Assembly: GCA_015488615.1 (NCBI GenBank)
Contig: WFNM01000005.1
Coordinates: 1 to 37,538, forward strand
Reading direction: 5' to 3'
Origin: Sulfurimonas sp.
GTDB lineage: Bacteria > Campylobacterota > Campylobacteria > Campylobacterales > Sulfurimonadaceae
DNA: 37,538 nt
A program made the translations under genes and the position numbers. Below, in pieces: positions 24,596 to 33,206 of the stretch (its first letter is position 1; each line of letters starts with the position of its first letter). The notes under the pieces were generated by a model. It did not search any database and was not told where the DNA came from. It saw only the letters and a list, made by a program, of their open reading frames with translations.

Positions 24596-25048
24596 ATGGA
24601 AAGAAGAAATTTTTTAAACTTAACTCTGGGTGCATTAGCTATAGCTGCTGTACCTGCTAGTGTAAGAGCAGAAGACTATCGAAGAACTAAGCCGGCTACA
24701 TGGTCAGCAAAAACAGTTGATGATGCTATTAAAGCAATGTATGGTACTAGTGAACTAGTAATGGAGGGTGTTACACTTAAGACACCTGATGTGGCAAGTA
24801 ATGGTGGTGCAGTTCCTGTTGATTTTTCAACTGACTTAGATGTTGAGAGTCTTTTACTTCTACAAGATGCTAACCCTGAAGCTGCTGTAATGGCAATCAC
24901 TACAAACAAATACAGCATCAATAAATACTCTGTTAAAATCAAGATGGGTAAATCAGGTACGATAACAATAGTTGCTAAAGGTAAAGATGGTAAGCTATAT
25001 GCTGCTAAGAAAACTTTAGATGTTGCACTTGGTGGTTGTGAAGGTTAA
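24596..25048 (+). CDS. soxY: Sulfur carrier protein SoxY (SoxCD-linked copy)
   Basis: A 150-residue periplasmic carrier with an ERRNFLNL Tat motif at residues 2-9 and SVRA cleavage near 25, allowing co-export with SoxZ. The body has the immunoglobulin-like SoxY fold (DVESLLLLQDANPEAAVMAI, GKSGTITIVAKGKDGKLYAA). The C-terminal arm bears the substrate Cys in LGGCEG. Most SoxY proteins end in GGCGG, so this copy has Glu in place of the first Gly after the Cys. AAAAGGA precedes the ATG. Partner of the following soxZ. Confidence 0.9.
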   Translation: MERRNFLNLTLGALAIAAVPASVRAEDYRRTKPATWSAKTVDDAIKAMYGTSELVMEGVTLKTPDVASNGGAVPVDFSTDLDVESLLLLQDANPEAAVMAITTNKYSINKYSVKIKMGKSGTITIVAKGKDGKLYAAKKTLDVALGGCEG

Positions 25049-25091
25049 TATCTTCATCTTTTTACAAAAAATTAATTAATAAAGGTATCTT

Positions 25092-25400
25092 ATGAAAATA
25101 AAAGCAAAATTAAAAAATGGTGTTATTAAAGTTAAAGCTATGGCAAAGCATGGTATGACTACATTTAATATGATGGAGAAAAAAACAGGAAATAGAGATG
25201 ATGCAAACTTTATCGTTCACATTAATGGTGAGATTAATGGTATTCAAGTTGTTGACTTCTCAACTTCACAATTTTTATCTAAAAATCCTATCTTCAAATT
25301 TGAACTTAAAGCTGATGGCTTTAAAAAGGGTGATAAATTAATTATGACTTGGGTTGACCGTAAAGGTAAAACTGGTAAAGGTAAAGCTAAAATCAAATAA
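25092..25400 (+). CDS. soxZ: SoxYZ complex protein SoxZ
   Basis: A 102-residue partner that forms the SoxYZ heterodimer and exposes the SoxY arm to SoxCD and other Sox enzymes. Sequence is typical: VIKVKAMAKHGM (conserved strand and His), ANFIVHINGEINGIQV, STSQFLSKNPIFKFELK and WVDRKGKTGKGKAKIK at the end. It has no signal peptide, as expected for co-transport with the Tat-targeted SoxY. Separated from soxY by 43 bases and preceded by AAAGG. Last sox gene here; a hairpin follows. Confidence 0.92.
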   Translation: MKIKAKLKNGVIKVKAMAKHGMTTFNMMEKKTGNRDDANFIVHINGEINGIQVVDFSTSQFLSKNPIFKFELKADGFKKGDKLIMTWVDRKGKTGKGKAKIK

Positions 25401-25415
25401 TGATTTTGCAAAGAT

Positions 25416-25441
25416 GAAGGGATTTTTTATAAATCGCCTTC
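25416..25441. terminator. Imperfect hairpin after soxZ, candidate terminator
   Basis: GAAGG-GAT (25416-25423) can pair with ATC-G-CCTTC (25433-25441) around a T-rich loop, 15 bases after the soxZ stop. No clean T-tract follows on the plus strand; a second short dyad GGAAC-TCC-GTTCC is at 25456-25468. Confidence 0.35.
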
Positions 25442-25514
25442 TCTTTACTGCTCTAGGAACTCCGTTCCACTCCCAATAACTTACATAAATAAACTTCAAT
25501 AACAAGAGCATAAT

Positions 25515-25955
25515 ATGACAGGAAAAGTACTAGAACTTTTTATTACAAAAGATAATACAGAAAAAACAAGACTTAAGGTAAATAAGATTTTTCTTGATGA
25601 ATTTGGTATATATGATGACAAATTTTACAATAAAAATCTTATGCGTTCAATTTTACTTACTTCTCTTGCAAGTTACAAACTTGCACAAGAAAGCAATATA
25701 ACTCTTGATACTGGCTCTCTTGGGGAAAATATCCTCATAGATATCAGTCCTTATCATCTTAAGGCTGGGGACAGAGTACAAATTGGAGAAACTATTTTAG
25801 AAATAACACAAAACTGTACACTATGCAAAGGTCTCTCAAGTGTTGATTCTAAGCTCCCTAAGCTACTAAAGAGTGATAGAGGGGTATTTATTAAAGTGAT
25901 AAGTGCAAAAAATGAAATTAATGTAGGCGATAGAGTAAAATTACTAACTTGTTAA
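25515..25955 (+). CDS. MOSC-domain protein
   Basis: A 146-residue single-domain MOSC protein, related to the C-terminal part of molybdenum cofactor sulfurases and YiiM/mARC proteins. Signatures are DTGSLGENILIDIS (substrate/cofactor loop), LKAGDRVQIGETILEITQNC and CTLCKGL, with the family Cys preserved, and a closing VGDRVKLLTC. Its role would be sulfur or molybdenum-cofactor handling in the cytoplasm. It is 114 bases after soxZ, with no strong ribosome binding site (AAGAG only). Its position next to soxC and near mobA/moaC supports a molybdenum link; the sulfur link is also plausible. Confidence 0.78.
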   Translation: MTGKVLELFITKDNTEKTRLKVNKIFLDEFGIYDDKFYNKNLMRSILLTSLASYKLAQESNITLDTGSLGENILIDISPYHLKAGDRVQIGETILEITQNCTLCKGLSSVDSKLPKLLKSDRGVFIKVISAKNEINVGDRVKLLTC

Positions 25956-26015
25956 TATATATTATATGTAGAAAATGGTAAAATCAATACTAATTATCTA
26001 TATAAAGGAATAAAT

Positions 26016-26993
26016 GTGAAAAATATATATACATTTATTATGCTCGCACTAGTTATAATGTCAATAACAGCTTGTGCAAGTTCTACAGTATCAGTAACAG
26101 AGAAATCTAAAAATATTCAAGATATTCAGATTTTTACTTCGGCAAACAGAGATGGAAAGATTACAACACAGTCTATTGAAACAGTATTTGATGCAAATGA
26201 TTTAAGTGTTCCGGGTAACAATAATATGAACAAACCATTTAAAACAAGATTTGGAAAAGTAAACTACAAAATTTATAATCTTGCAATGTATCTTAATAAT
26301 GATCTAACATTCAAACTGATTAAAAAATATCCTAGCTTTGGTGTCTTAACACCACTTACCATGTCTATTTGGGAAGATAAAGATAACTCAATGAATATTT
26401 CTACATTAACAATTAATGGTATGGCTAGGGTAACGGGTATTCCAGTAAATGATCCAGATCTAATTGCATATGCTAATTTAATCCACAAAGTACTTAAAGT
26501 TGCTATGCCAAATGGTACATTTAAAGAACTTAACACTACAGTAAAGTTTCCGCATAAGAGATTAGCAACTAACTTTGAAATGGAAGTAAACTACGATGGA
26601 CAATCTCCTTCAGATTTTATTGATGATTTTGAAGCTGAATTCGAAGCAGAGATGGAACCTTTAGGTTTCCTACTACCTAACTATACAAATATTCAAGAAG
26701 AGATTTTAGATGACCATGGGTACACTGGTGTTTATGATTTTTACCACACTTACTCAATCTGTAAACTTGATGTAATCTATCCCGTATCTAAGAATCATCC
26801 TGAAGCTGGTGCTTGGGCCCCATGTTCTTTCTATATCTACAAGAAAACTAACGAAAATAAGATGCATATGGGATTTCTTTCAGTTGAAAACTGGATTATA
26901 AGCATGGATATGAAAGATAATGAAGAAGGAACTAAAAAACTTCATGAAGCACAAGGCTATATTGAAAAAATCATTAACGACATGATGGATTAG
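26016..26993 (+). CDS. Putative lipoprotein of unknown function, 325 residues
   Basis: An exported lipoprotein: hydrophobic segment with lipobox SITAC (Cys20). The start is GTG 26016, since ATG 26014 is out of frame; AAAGGA precedes it. The C-terminal part (about 240-310: SICKLDVIYPVSKNHPEAGAW, APCSFYIYKK, GFLSVENWI) resembles DUF302-like proteins, seen as small periplasmic domains in sulfur bacteria, but I hold this lightly. The central part (about 60-200) repeats YNLAMYL/VNYDG-like strands without a match I can name. Its end overlaps the aroC end by four bases on the opposite strand. Function unknown. Confidence 0.6.
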   Translation: MKNIYTFIMLALVIMSITACASSTVSVTEKSKNIQDIQIFTSANRDGKITTQSIETVFDANDLSVPGNNNMNKPFKTRFGKVNYKIYNLAMYLNNDLTFKLIKKYPSFGVLTPLTMSIWEDKDNSMNISTLTINGMARVTGIPVNDPDLIAYANLIHKVLKVAMPNGTFKELNTTVKFPHKRLATNFEMEVNYDGQSPSDFIDDFEAEFEAEMEPLGFLLPNYTNIQEEILDDHGYTGVYDFYHTYSICKLDVIYPVSKNHPEAGAWAPCSFYIYKKTNENKMHMGFLSVENWIISMDMKDNEEGTKKLHEAQGYIEKIINDMMD

Positions 26994-28063
26994 TTATAAT
27001 ATTTTAAAAGACCCTCCATCTTTGACCCCATATTTAAAAGTAACATATCTGCTATAACTAATGCAGCCATTGATTCACATACTACAGTACCTCTAATAGC
27101 TACACAAGGATCATGTCTACCCTTAAGTGAGAAGTCAACCTCTTCATTGTTTGTAGTCACAGTATGTTGCTGTTTAAAAATAGAGGGAGTTGGTTTAAAG
27201 TAAATATTAAGAACAATGTCATCCCCATTACTTATGCCACCTAAAATACCACCTGCATGGTTAGACTCAAACCCAACTGCACGAATAGCATCATTATTTG
27301 TAGAACCCATTGCCCGAGCACTTAAAACACCATCACCTATTTCTACTGCTTTTACTGCATTTAATCCCATCATAGCATCTGCTAAGACACCATCTAGTTT
27401 ATAGTAAAGAGGCTGTCCTAAACCAACAGGAACACCTTCTATAAGTACACGAGAAACACCACCTACAGAGTCATGCTCATTTTTAGCTTTGAGAATTGCC
27501 TCTTTTTGAGCAACTTCAGCCTTAGCATCAAGTGCATAAATAATACTACTTTGTGCAGACTCATAGTTAAACACTTCACTCTTAATCCCAGCAACCTCGC
27601 TTATACCACTCTTCACACTTATACCTAGATCTTTTAGCATAAGTTTTGCAATAGCTCCAGCAGCAACACGAGCAGCAGTTTCACGAGCAGAACTACGTCC
27701 ACCACCACGATAATCTCTTATGCCATACTTATGAAAGTAAGTAAAGTCAGCATGACCAGGGCGAAATACATCTTTAATATTTGTATAATCTTTTGACTTC
27801 TGATTTGTATTAAAAATAATCATAGCTATTGGAGTACCTGTGCTTTTACCCTCAAATACACCACTAAGTATCTCTACTTTATCAGCCTCTTTACGAGCAG
27901 TTTCAAACTCACTTTTACCTGGTTTACGGCGATCAAGTTCACTTTGAATGTACTCTTCATCTATATCTAAACCAGCAGGAACACCATCAAGAAGACAGCC
28001 AAGTGCTTTACCATGTGACTCACCAAATGTACTAAAACGCAGCTTCATTCCAAAACTATTCAC
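26990..28063 (-). CDS. aroC: Chorismate synthase
   Basis: A 357-residue last enzyme of the shikimate pathway; converts EPSP to chorismate with reduced FMN. Family motifs are FSTFGESHGKALGCLLDGVPAG (10-31, quoted in part), DFTYFHKYGIRDYRGGGRSS with the substrate Arg, the ARETAARVAAGAIAK stretch and DPCVAIRGTVVCES. The GTG start (MNSFGMKLRF) aligns with the known N-terminus and overlaps the rnc stop as TAGTG, one base. Follows rnc as in other Campylobacterota. Confidence 0.95.
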   Translation of the reverse strand: MNSFGMKLRFSTFGESHGKALGCLLDGVPAGLDIDEEYIQSELDRRKPGKSEFETARKEADKVEILSGVFEGKSTGTPIAMIIFNTNQKSKDYTNIKDVFRPGHADFTYFHKYGIRDYRGGGRSSARETAARVAAGAIAKLMLKDLGISVKSGISEVAGIKSEVFNYESAQSSIIYALDAKAEVAQKEAILKAKNEHDSVGGVSRVLIEGVPVGLGQPLYYKLDGVLADAMMGLNAVKAVEIGDGVLSARAMGSTNNDAIRAVGFESNHAGGILGGISNGDDIVLNIYFKPTPSIFKQQHTVTTNNEEVDFSLKGRHDPCVAIRGTVVCESMAALVIADMLLLNMGSKMEGLLKYYN

Positions 28064-28743
28064 TATTTCTCCTCTTTAAGCATTTTTACTGCTACTTCTG
28101 CAGACTCTTGCTGTGCAATCTTTTTACTTTTACCTAAAGCACGAGCATACTCCCTACCCTCTATAAATACACCAACTTCAAACTCTTTGAGATGGTCAGG
28201 TCCACGGCTAGAGAGGACTCTATACTCAGGAGTAATCCCAAAACGAGCTTGAGTAAGTTCTTGAAGTGTTGTTTTAAAATCACGAAAGAGTGAATCAAGT
28301 GAAATCTCATCATGATTAGACTCTATGAGGTCTATTGCTATTTTACTCACTATATCAAGGCCAGCCTCAAGGTAGATAGCACCCATAACAGCTTCAAAAG
28401 CATTAGAAAGGAGTGATGATTTTTCACGGCCTCCATTATTCTCTTCTGCATTAGAGAGGAGTATATAATCACCTAAGCTTAGTGCACGAGCAAGCTTATC
28501 AAAGCCTGTCTCATTTACAAGAGAAGCTCTTATTTTAGAGAGTTTCCCCTCATCTGATTTTCTGAATTTGACAAAAAGATACTCACCAACTATAAGGTCA
28601 AGTACCGCATCACCTAAAAATTCTAGACGCTCATTATCGTAGGGCTGCTTATAACTCTTGTGTGTCAGCGCTTCAATAATAAGCGATTTATCTTTAAACT
28701 TATAATTGAGTTGTTCTTCTAATATTTTAATGTTTTTATTCAT
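28063..28743 (-). CDS. rnc: Ribonuclease III
   Basis: A 226-residue double-strand-specific RNase acting on rRNA precursors and structured RNAs. The catalytic signature NERLEFLGDAVLDLI (36-50) contains the metal Glu and Asp. The second acidic site is NAFEAVMGAIYLEAG (about 111-125). The C-terminal dsRBD (about 155-226) has TTLQELTQ, PEYRVLSSRGPDHLKEF and AQQESAEVAVKML. It starts 30 bases after the LapB-like TPR gene and overlaps aroC by one base. The rnhA gene, which precedes rnc in H. pylori and C. jejuni, is not here. Confidence 0.95.
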   Translation of the reverse strand: MNKNIKILEEQLNYKFKDKSLIIEALTHKSYKQPYDNERLEFLGDAVLDLIVGEYLFVKFRKSDEGKLSKIRASLVNETGFDKLARALSLGDYILLSNAEENNGGREKSSLLSNAFEAVMGAIYLEAGLDIVSKIAIDLIESNHDEISLDSLFRDFKTTLQELTQARFGITPEYRVLSSRGPDHLKEFEVGVFIEGREYARALGKSKKIAQQESAEVAVKMLKEEK

Positions 28744-28773
28744 AAGAGCCTCTTCTATTTTTTAATTATTTTC

Positions 28774-29820
28774 TTACTGGAATGAATTATTTTCTTGACT
28801 AAAATCTTTATAATAATCCTTACTCAAACTCCACTCTACCCGAGAAGTGTCTATTGTGTGACAAGATGTGCAGCGATAAAAAGCGAATGGATATACTTTT
28901 TTACAGTTTTCACAAATGTACTCAAAACTCAGAGTAGCATTCGCTTTACCCTGAAGTTTTATAAGTATATCCAGTTCAAAAACTATACTACTCCATGCAA
29001 GTTCTACATCACCACGTGCCGTATAGAGTTCCCGAAGATAGCCATTTTGTGAAATTATATCTAAATTCAAATCCTTTTGCTCAACTCTCCACAGTATATC
29101 GCTCAACAATGCACTCTTTGAATTATCGAAATTCTCCCATGCTAAGGTAGGATTAACCCTAAATATATACTCGAATGTCATATAAGCTAGTTGATGGTGC
29201 TTTTTATAACTACTTAGAAGCAATATAGCTTTCTCTTGAGGTGAGTACTTTGATTCATTGAGAAGAGCTAATGTTTGCAGGTAAATAGTATCTAAAGCAA
29301 TATCCTTATTTAGTTCATCTAGAGGTTCTAGGACGTCTAAAGCAGACTGATAGTTTCGCATATACTCATAGATCAAAAGAAGATACTTTAATGCTTCTGG
29401 TGTACGAGGAGTAGTTTTGAGTATCTCTAAAAATATTTGTTTTGAACGCTCCAAAAATCCTGCTTTAAAATAGGTTTTTCCTAAAAGATACATAGTTTCT
29501 AATTTGTTTTCATGATTGCAAACTTTAAGTAGTTCATTATAAATCTCTATACTTTTTTCATAATCTCCATTCTTATAGTAAGAAGTAGCTAAGAGAAGCC
29601 ATGACTTTTCAGAAAGATCACCACTACTAATAAGTACTCTTAGTTCTTCTTTTGAGGGCAGTGTTGAGAACTGATCTAAGAAATTTGCAAGATATTTAGT
29701 ATCTTCACTATAGCGATATTTATTCCACCAATAAGAAAAAAAAGCTATCATAAAAATAATAACAAAAAATACAATTATTGAGAAAAGTGGATCGCTATAT
29801 GCGATAAAAAAAGAACTCAT
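28774..29820 (-). CDS. Membrane-anchored TPR protein with zinc ribbon, LapB/YciM-like
   Basis: A 348-residue protein with one N-terminal membrane helix (about 11-30) and a cytoplasmic TPR solenoid (about 55-290, e.g. LLATSYYKNGDYEKSIEIYN, LLGKTYFKAGFLERSKQIF). It ends in a metal-binding knot, CENC (303-306) and CTSC (317-320). This is the architecture of E. coli LapB (YciM, 389 residues), which controls LpxC turnover and LPS synthesis through a rubredoxin-like domain. Identity with LapB is not visible, so the role is an inference from architecture. Overlaps the upstream orphan by one base (TAATG) and precedes rnc. Confidence 0.72.
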   Translation of the reverse strand: MSSFFIAYSDPLFSIIVFFVIIFMIAFFSYWWNKYRYSEDTKYLANFLDQFSTLPSKEELRVLISSGDLSEKSWLLLATSYYKNGDYEKSIEIYNELLKVCNHENKLETMYLLGKTYFKAGFLERSKQIFLEILKTTPRTPEALKYLLLIYEYMRNYQSALDVLEPLDELNKDIALDTIYLQTLALLNESKYSPQEKAILLLSSYKKHHQLAYMTFEYIFRVNPTLAWENFDNSKSALLSDILWRVEQKDLNLDIISQNGYLRELYTARGDVELAWSSIVFELDILIKLQGKANATLSFEYICENCKKVYPFAFYRCTSCHTIDTSRVEWSLSKDYYKDFSQENNSFQ

Positions 29821-30287
29821 TAGTTGTAAACCACTACAGCATAATCATCTTTGAGCCTATAGAATGTAGACTCAAGTGTCAACTCCAAGTCTTTCATCCT
29901 CCCTAATTGAACAAGAGAGTTTTTCCCTACTCGAATGCCATTTTCACGAAAAAATTTTCTGATATTTACAAATTTCACATCCTCAACAAATTTATAGTCA
30001 AACTCTTTATGTAGTCTCATCTTATCACTTGAAAAAAGATGTTCATTTACATGAAGTTGATCTGATGCGAACTTAATAGGAAGGTGTCCAGAGAGATCTG
30101 TTAGTATCTCTTGAATATGAAGATATTTTTGGGGAAGTGTGTCTTTTTTCAAAAATACATATTTATTATTGAGTTTTAAACTCGATGTATTTTTCCAATA
30201 CCTATAGGCTGGATTTGAGACACCGAGTTTTGAAGAGATCTCTCTCCAGAGCCAAAAAGAGTTGAGTGTACTTGGTAAGTGCGACAT
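29820..30287 (-). CDS. Hypothetical protein with possible N-terminal HTH, 155 residues
   Basis: I do not recognise this protein. The first 35 residues (SFWLWREISSKLGVSNPAYRYWKN) look like a winged or MerR-like helix-turn-helix. The rest is Lys/Arg-rich with FFRENGIRVGKNSLVQLG and a final strand YRLKDDYAVVVYN. No membrane or signal segment. It is coupled by TAATG to the TPR-zinc protein, so the two likely work together. Its 5' region has AAGGAG ahead of the ATG. A DNA- or RNA-binding role is a guess from the HTH-like start. Confidence 0.6.
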   Translation of the reverse strand: MSHLPSTLNSFWLWREISSKLGVSNPAYRYWKNTSSLKLNNKYVFLKKDTLPQKYLHIQEILTDLSGHLPIKFASDQLHVNEHLFSSDKMRLHKEFDYKFVEDVKFVNIRKFFRENGIRVGKNSLVQLGRMKDLELTLESTFYRLKDDYAVVVYN

Positions 30288-30358
30288 CTTTTAGCTCCTT
30301 AAATTATCTTAAGTAAATTATAGTACTTATAAAGTCATAACCTACTTAAATAGTTCTA

Positions 30359-31468
30359 TTAAAAGATAGAAGTCACTACCTTAGTAACAACAAAACCACC
30401 TATAACAAGCCATATAAACATACTACCAGCAGTGTAAAGCGGTGCAAGACCAAGACCTTTAAACTTTGAAAATATTGTTCCCATACCAAGAGCAGTCATA
30501 GCCATTGTAAGCAAGAATGTATCCACTTCATTAATATTTCCAATAATGGAGTTAAGAAGTACTGCTGTATCAGAAAGAGTATCTGCTTTGAGTCCAAAGT
30601 ATGTCACTAAAACAGAATAAAATCCTGCCATACCAACGAAGTAAACTGCAAACCAGGGAATAGTAAGTGTTAAACCATTACCCTCACCACCAGCTTTTTT
30701 TGCCTGCATTGAAAGATAAATACCAAGAACTATAAGCATAGGAGCAATCATAATAACACGAGTCATTTTAACAATTACTGCTGAGTTTGCCATTTCTACT
30801 GGAGCACCTTGTACTGAAGCAGGGACAGCAACAACTTGTGCAACCTCATGAATCGTACCACCGACATAAATACCAAACTGCTCTGGAGTCATATGTAAGA
30901 AACCTGTCGCAGGCTCAATCACAGAAGCATAAAGAACAGGATATAAAAACATAGAGATAGTACCAAAAAGGACAACCATAGAGACAGCAACTGCTGTTTT
31001 ATGACCTTCTGCTTTAAGTACTGGTTCTGTTGCTAAAACTGCTGCCGCACCACATACTGCTGCACCTGCTGCTGTTAGCATTGAAGTATCTCTGTCCATT
31101 TTAAAAATTCTTGTACCAAGATAGGTTCCAATAAGGAAAGTAGTTGAAAGCATAATAAGTGAGACCATAAATCCACTCATACCTACTTCCATAATTTGTT
31201 GAAATGTAATACGAAAACCGTAAAATACGATCGCAAAACGTAGAATCTTCTTACCTGAAAAAGTGATACCAGTTCCCCATTCACTAGGAATATGTTGGTG
31301 GAGAGTATTTGCATAAAAGATACCCATCACGATACCTATAACAAGTGGAGATATTCCAAGTGCTTTTATTGGTGCAAAACCTGCTATCATAGTTGCTGCA
31401 GCTGCAAAAATTGCAACAAATATTATACCAGAGATCGTACCTTTTCTATTTTCTGTTGAAAAAGCCAT
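30359..31468 (-). CDS. YeiH/UPF0324-family putative sulfate (sulfur anion) exporter
   Basis: A 369-residue inner-membrane protein with about ten hydrophobic helices. Family signatures are LGISPLVIGIVMGIFYAN, WGTGITFSGKKILRFAIVFYG, TAAGAAVCGAAAVLATEPV and YVGGTIHEVAQVVA with the conserved His-Glu. The family is annotated as putative sulfate exporters; direct transport data are limited. A strong AAAGGA site precedes the ATG. In a sulfur-oxidising cell an exporter of sulfur oxyanions is reasonable, though it is not linked to the sox genes here. Possibly its own promoter, as a hairpin separates it from ccoG upstream. Confidence 0.82.
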   Translation of the reverse strand: MAFSTENRKGTISGIIFVAIFAAAATMIAGFAPIKALGISPLVIGIVMGIFYANTLHQHIPSEWGTGITFSGKKILRFAIVFYGFRITFQQIMEVGMSGFMVSLIMLSTTFLIGTYLGTRIFKMDRDTSMLTAAGAAVCGAAAVLATEPVLKAEGHKTAVAVSMVVLFGTISMFLYPVLYASVIEPATGFLHMTPEQFGIYVGGTIHEVAQVVAVPASVQGAPVEMANSAVIVKMTRVIMIAPMLIVLGIYLSMQAKKAGGEGNGLTLTIPWFAVYFVGMAGFYSVLVTYFGLKADTLSDTAVLLNSIIGNINEVDTFLLTMAMTALGMGTIFSKFKGLGLAPLYTAGSMFIWLVIGGFVVTKVVTSIF

Positions 31469-31573
31469 TTTTATCCTTTGATGATTTTAACTAAGTTCTA
31501 AAACTTTGAGCAGTATTATAGCAAAAAATTATTTTTGTTTTGTTGATAATAATCTAGAGAATGATTTTTTCCC

Positions 31574-31598
31574 TTTTGTGGTTACCAAGACCACAAAA
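31574..31598. repeat. Perfect 9-bp inverted repeat between ccoG and the yeiH-like gene
   Basis: TTTTGTGGT (31574-31582) and ACCACAAAA (31590-31598) with a 7-base loop. In mRNA from ccoG it would form a stable hairpin. No T-tract follows in the minus direction, so a classical intrinsic terminator is doubtful; it may be an RNA end or processing structure. Confidence 0.5.
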
Positions 31599-31629
31599 AG
31601 TTTGAGAGGAAGATAGAGATTCTAAAGCT

Positions 31630-33072
31630 TTATTTTGCTGCTTTTAAAACACTCTCTTTAGGATATGTAAAAGTTGATTTTCTGTAGACAGAAATTTTCG
31701 TACTTTTACTACCATTTGTATCAAGAGCATAAGCATGAATAGTAATAGGAATAATAGTATCTTTTCTTGCATTATCCACTAGAACATCAGTTGTTCTAAG
31801 TGTAACAATCTTCTTCTTTCTTGCATCAGGAATTGCCATAAAAGGTTTTGCTGGTTTTACTATAAAAATCTTTCCTTCCATACCTTTTGGAGGAATAATA
31901 TCAAAGTAAAATTTCATCTTTTTACTTTCTGTATTTTGAAGTAAAAATATATAAGAGTTATCAACACGAAACTTACCATCAGGAAGAGCTTTCACAGAGT
32001 AAAGGCGAGTTTCTTTATTAATATTTAGAAGCATATGTTCTTTTTTACTTCCCATAACACCAAGAATGATACTTATACCTACAAGAAGTGCAATATAAGC
32101 GAGAACCTTAGGACGAAAGTATTTTGTCTTTCCTTTTTGCTCTACTATCTCATAGTCACTTGACCATGTTACAAGAGAAGGTTTACCAAGTTTACCCATA
32201 ACTGTTGTACAAGCATCCACACACTCTAAACAGTTAATACACTCAAGCTGTAGACCTTGACGAATGTCGATATGAGTAGGACATACAGTCACACAAGACT
32301 CACATGTCGTACACTCAGCATTAGGCTCTTCTACCTGAATCTCTTTTTGTTTAGTAAACTGCTTCTCGTGATCCTTATAGATATGTCCACCTCTATGCTC
32401 ATCATACAGAGCCATAATAGTATTATCATCATAGAGAACTGACTGCACACGTGAATAGGGACATACATAGATACAAAAGTTCTCTTTTAAAAATACTATG
32501 TCATATATGAGGAAAAGTGCTACACCAAGTACAAAACCAAATGTAGTTAAGTGATCCATAGGATTTGCTAAATATTTAAAAAAATCTTGAGGAGGAACGA
32601 AGTACCAGATAAAGTCTGCACCAGCGAGAATAGCCAATAAAGACCAAATAATTATAGCTATAATTTTCTTGACCTTATTTTCAGGCTTAGACATATCAGG
32701 TTCTTGCTGTTTATTTTTTATACGTTTGCGAAGTTTGAGAATTTTTGTTTCTATTAAATCACGATAGATAACTCGAAATACAGTCTGGGGACATACCCAT
32801 CCACAAAAAACACGACCACCTACAACAGTCATACCAAAGATACCAAGGAAAAGTAACATTAAAAGAAAAGGCATAAGATAAAGTTCTTGCATATCAAACT
32901 GCACAAAGGCAAGATGAAGTTTCATTTTATCGAAGCTTAATAGGAAAAAGTGGTTGCCATTAATAACAATCCACGGCAGGACAAGAGAGACAATAGTTGC
33001 TATTATATATACTATATAACGCTTATGTCTCCACGGTGATGGTATTTTAAAATTTTTTTTCTTTTCACTCAT
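31630..33072 (-). CDS. ccoG: Cytochrome c oxidase accessory protein CcoG (FixG/RdxA)
   Basis: A 480-residue membrane ferredoxin-type protein that helps copper delivery to cbb3 oxidase. N-terminal membrane helices (about 18-38, 64-86) are followed by GGRVFCGWVCPQTVFR (CxxxC), CIYVCPYSRVQS, and two [4Fe-4S] motifs CTTCESCVTVCP and CINCLECVDAC. A further membrane helix (IALLVGISIILGVMG) and a periplasmic IgG-like domain at about 345-480 complete the typical form. No ccoNOPQ genes are nearby. A TATAAT lies 30 bases ahead of the ATG. cbb3 oxidase is the usual terminal oxidase for microaerophilic sulfur oxidisers. Confidence 0.93.
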   Translation of the reverse strand: MSEKKKNFKIPSPWRHKRYIVYIIATIVSLVLPWIVINGNHFFLLSFDKMKLHLAFVQFDMQELYLMPFLLMLLFLGIFGMTVVGGRVFCGWVCPQTVFRVIYRDLIETKILKLRKRIKNKQQEPDMSKPENKVKKIIAIIIWSLLAILAGADFIWYFVPPQDFFKYLANPMDHLTTFGFVLGVALFLIYDIVFLKENFCIYVCPYSRVQSVLYDDNTIMALYDEHRGGHIYKDHEKQFTKQKEIQVEEPNAECTTCESCVTVCPTHIDIRQGLQLECINCLECVDACTTVMGKLGKPSLVTWSSDYEIVEQKGKTKYFRPKVLAYIALLVGISIILGVMGSKKEHMLLNINKETRLYSVKALPDGKFRVDNSYIFLLQNTESKKMKFYFDIIPPKGMEGKIFIVKPAKPFMAIPDARKKKIVTLRTTDVLVDNARKDTIIPITIHAYALDTNGSKSTKISVYRKSTFTYPKESVLKAAK

Positions 33073-33101
33073 ATTTATACTCCATGCTGTTCATTTTAGA
33101 T

Positions 33102-33107
33102 ATTATA
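33102..33107 (-). promoter_or_regulatory. Probable -10 box (TATAAT) for ccoG
   Basis: GGTATAATATC on the minus strand about 30 bases ahead of the ccoG ATG; AT-rich upstream DNA and no clear -35 box. Confidence 0.5.
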
Positions 33108-33206
33108 CCATTAACTCAGGGGTATAAATACTTAAACAAGTGAAATAATTATAAATTATACTAATTATAATGATTTTATTTACTTATATAATTAATTTGT
33201 GATAAT

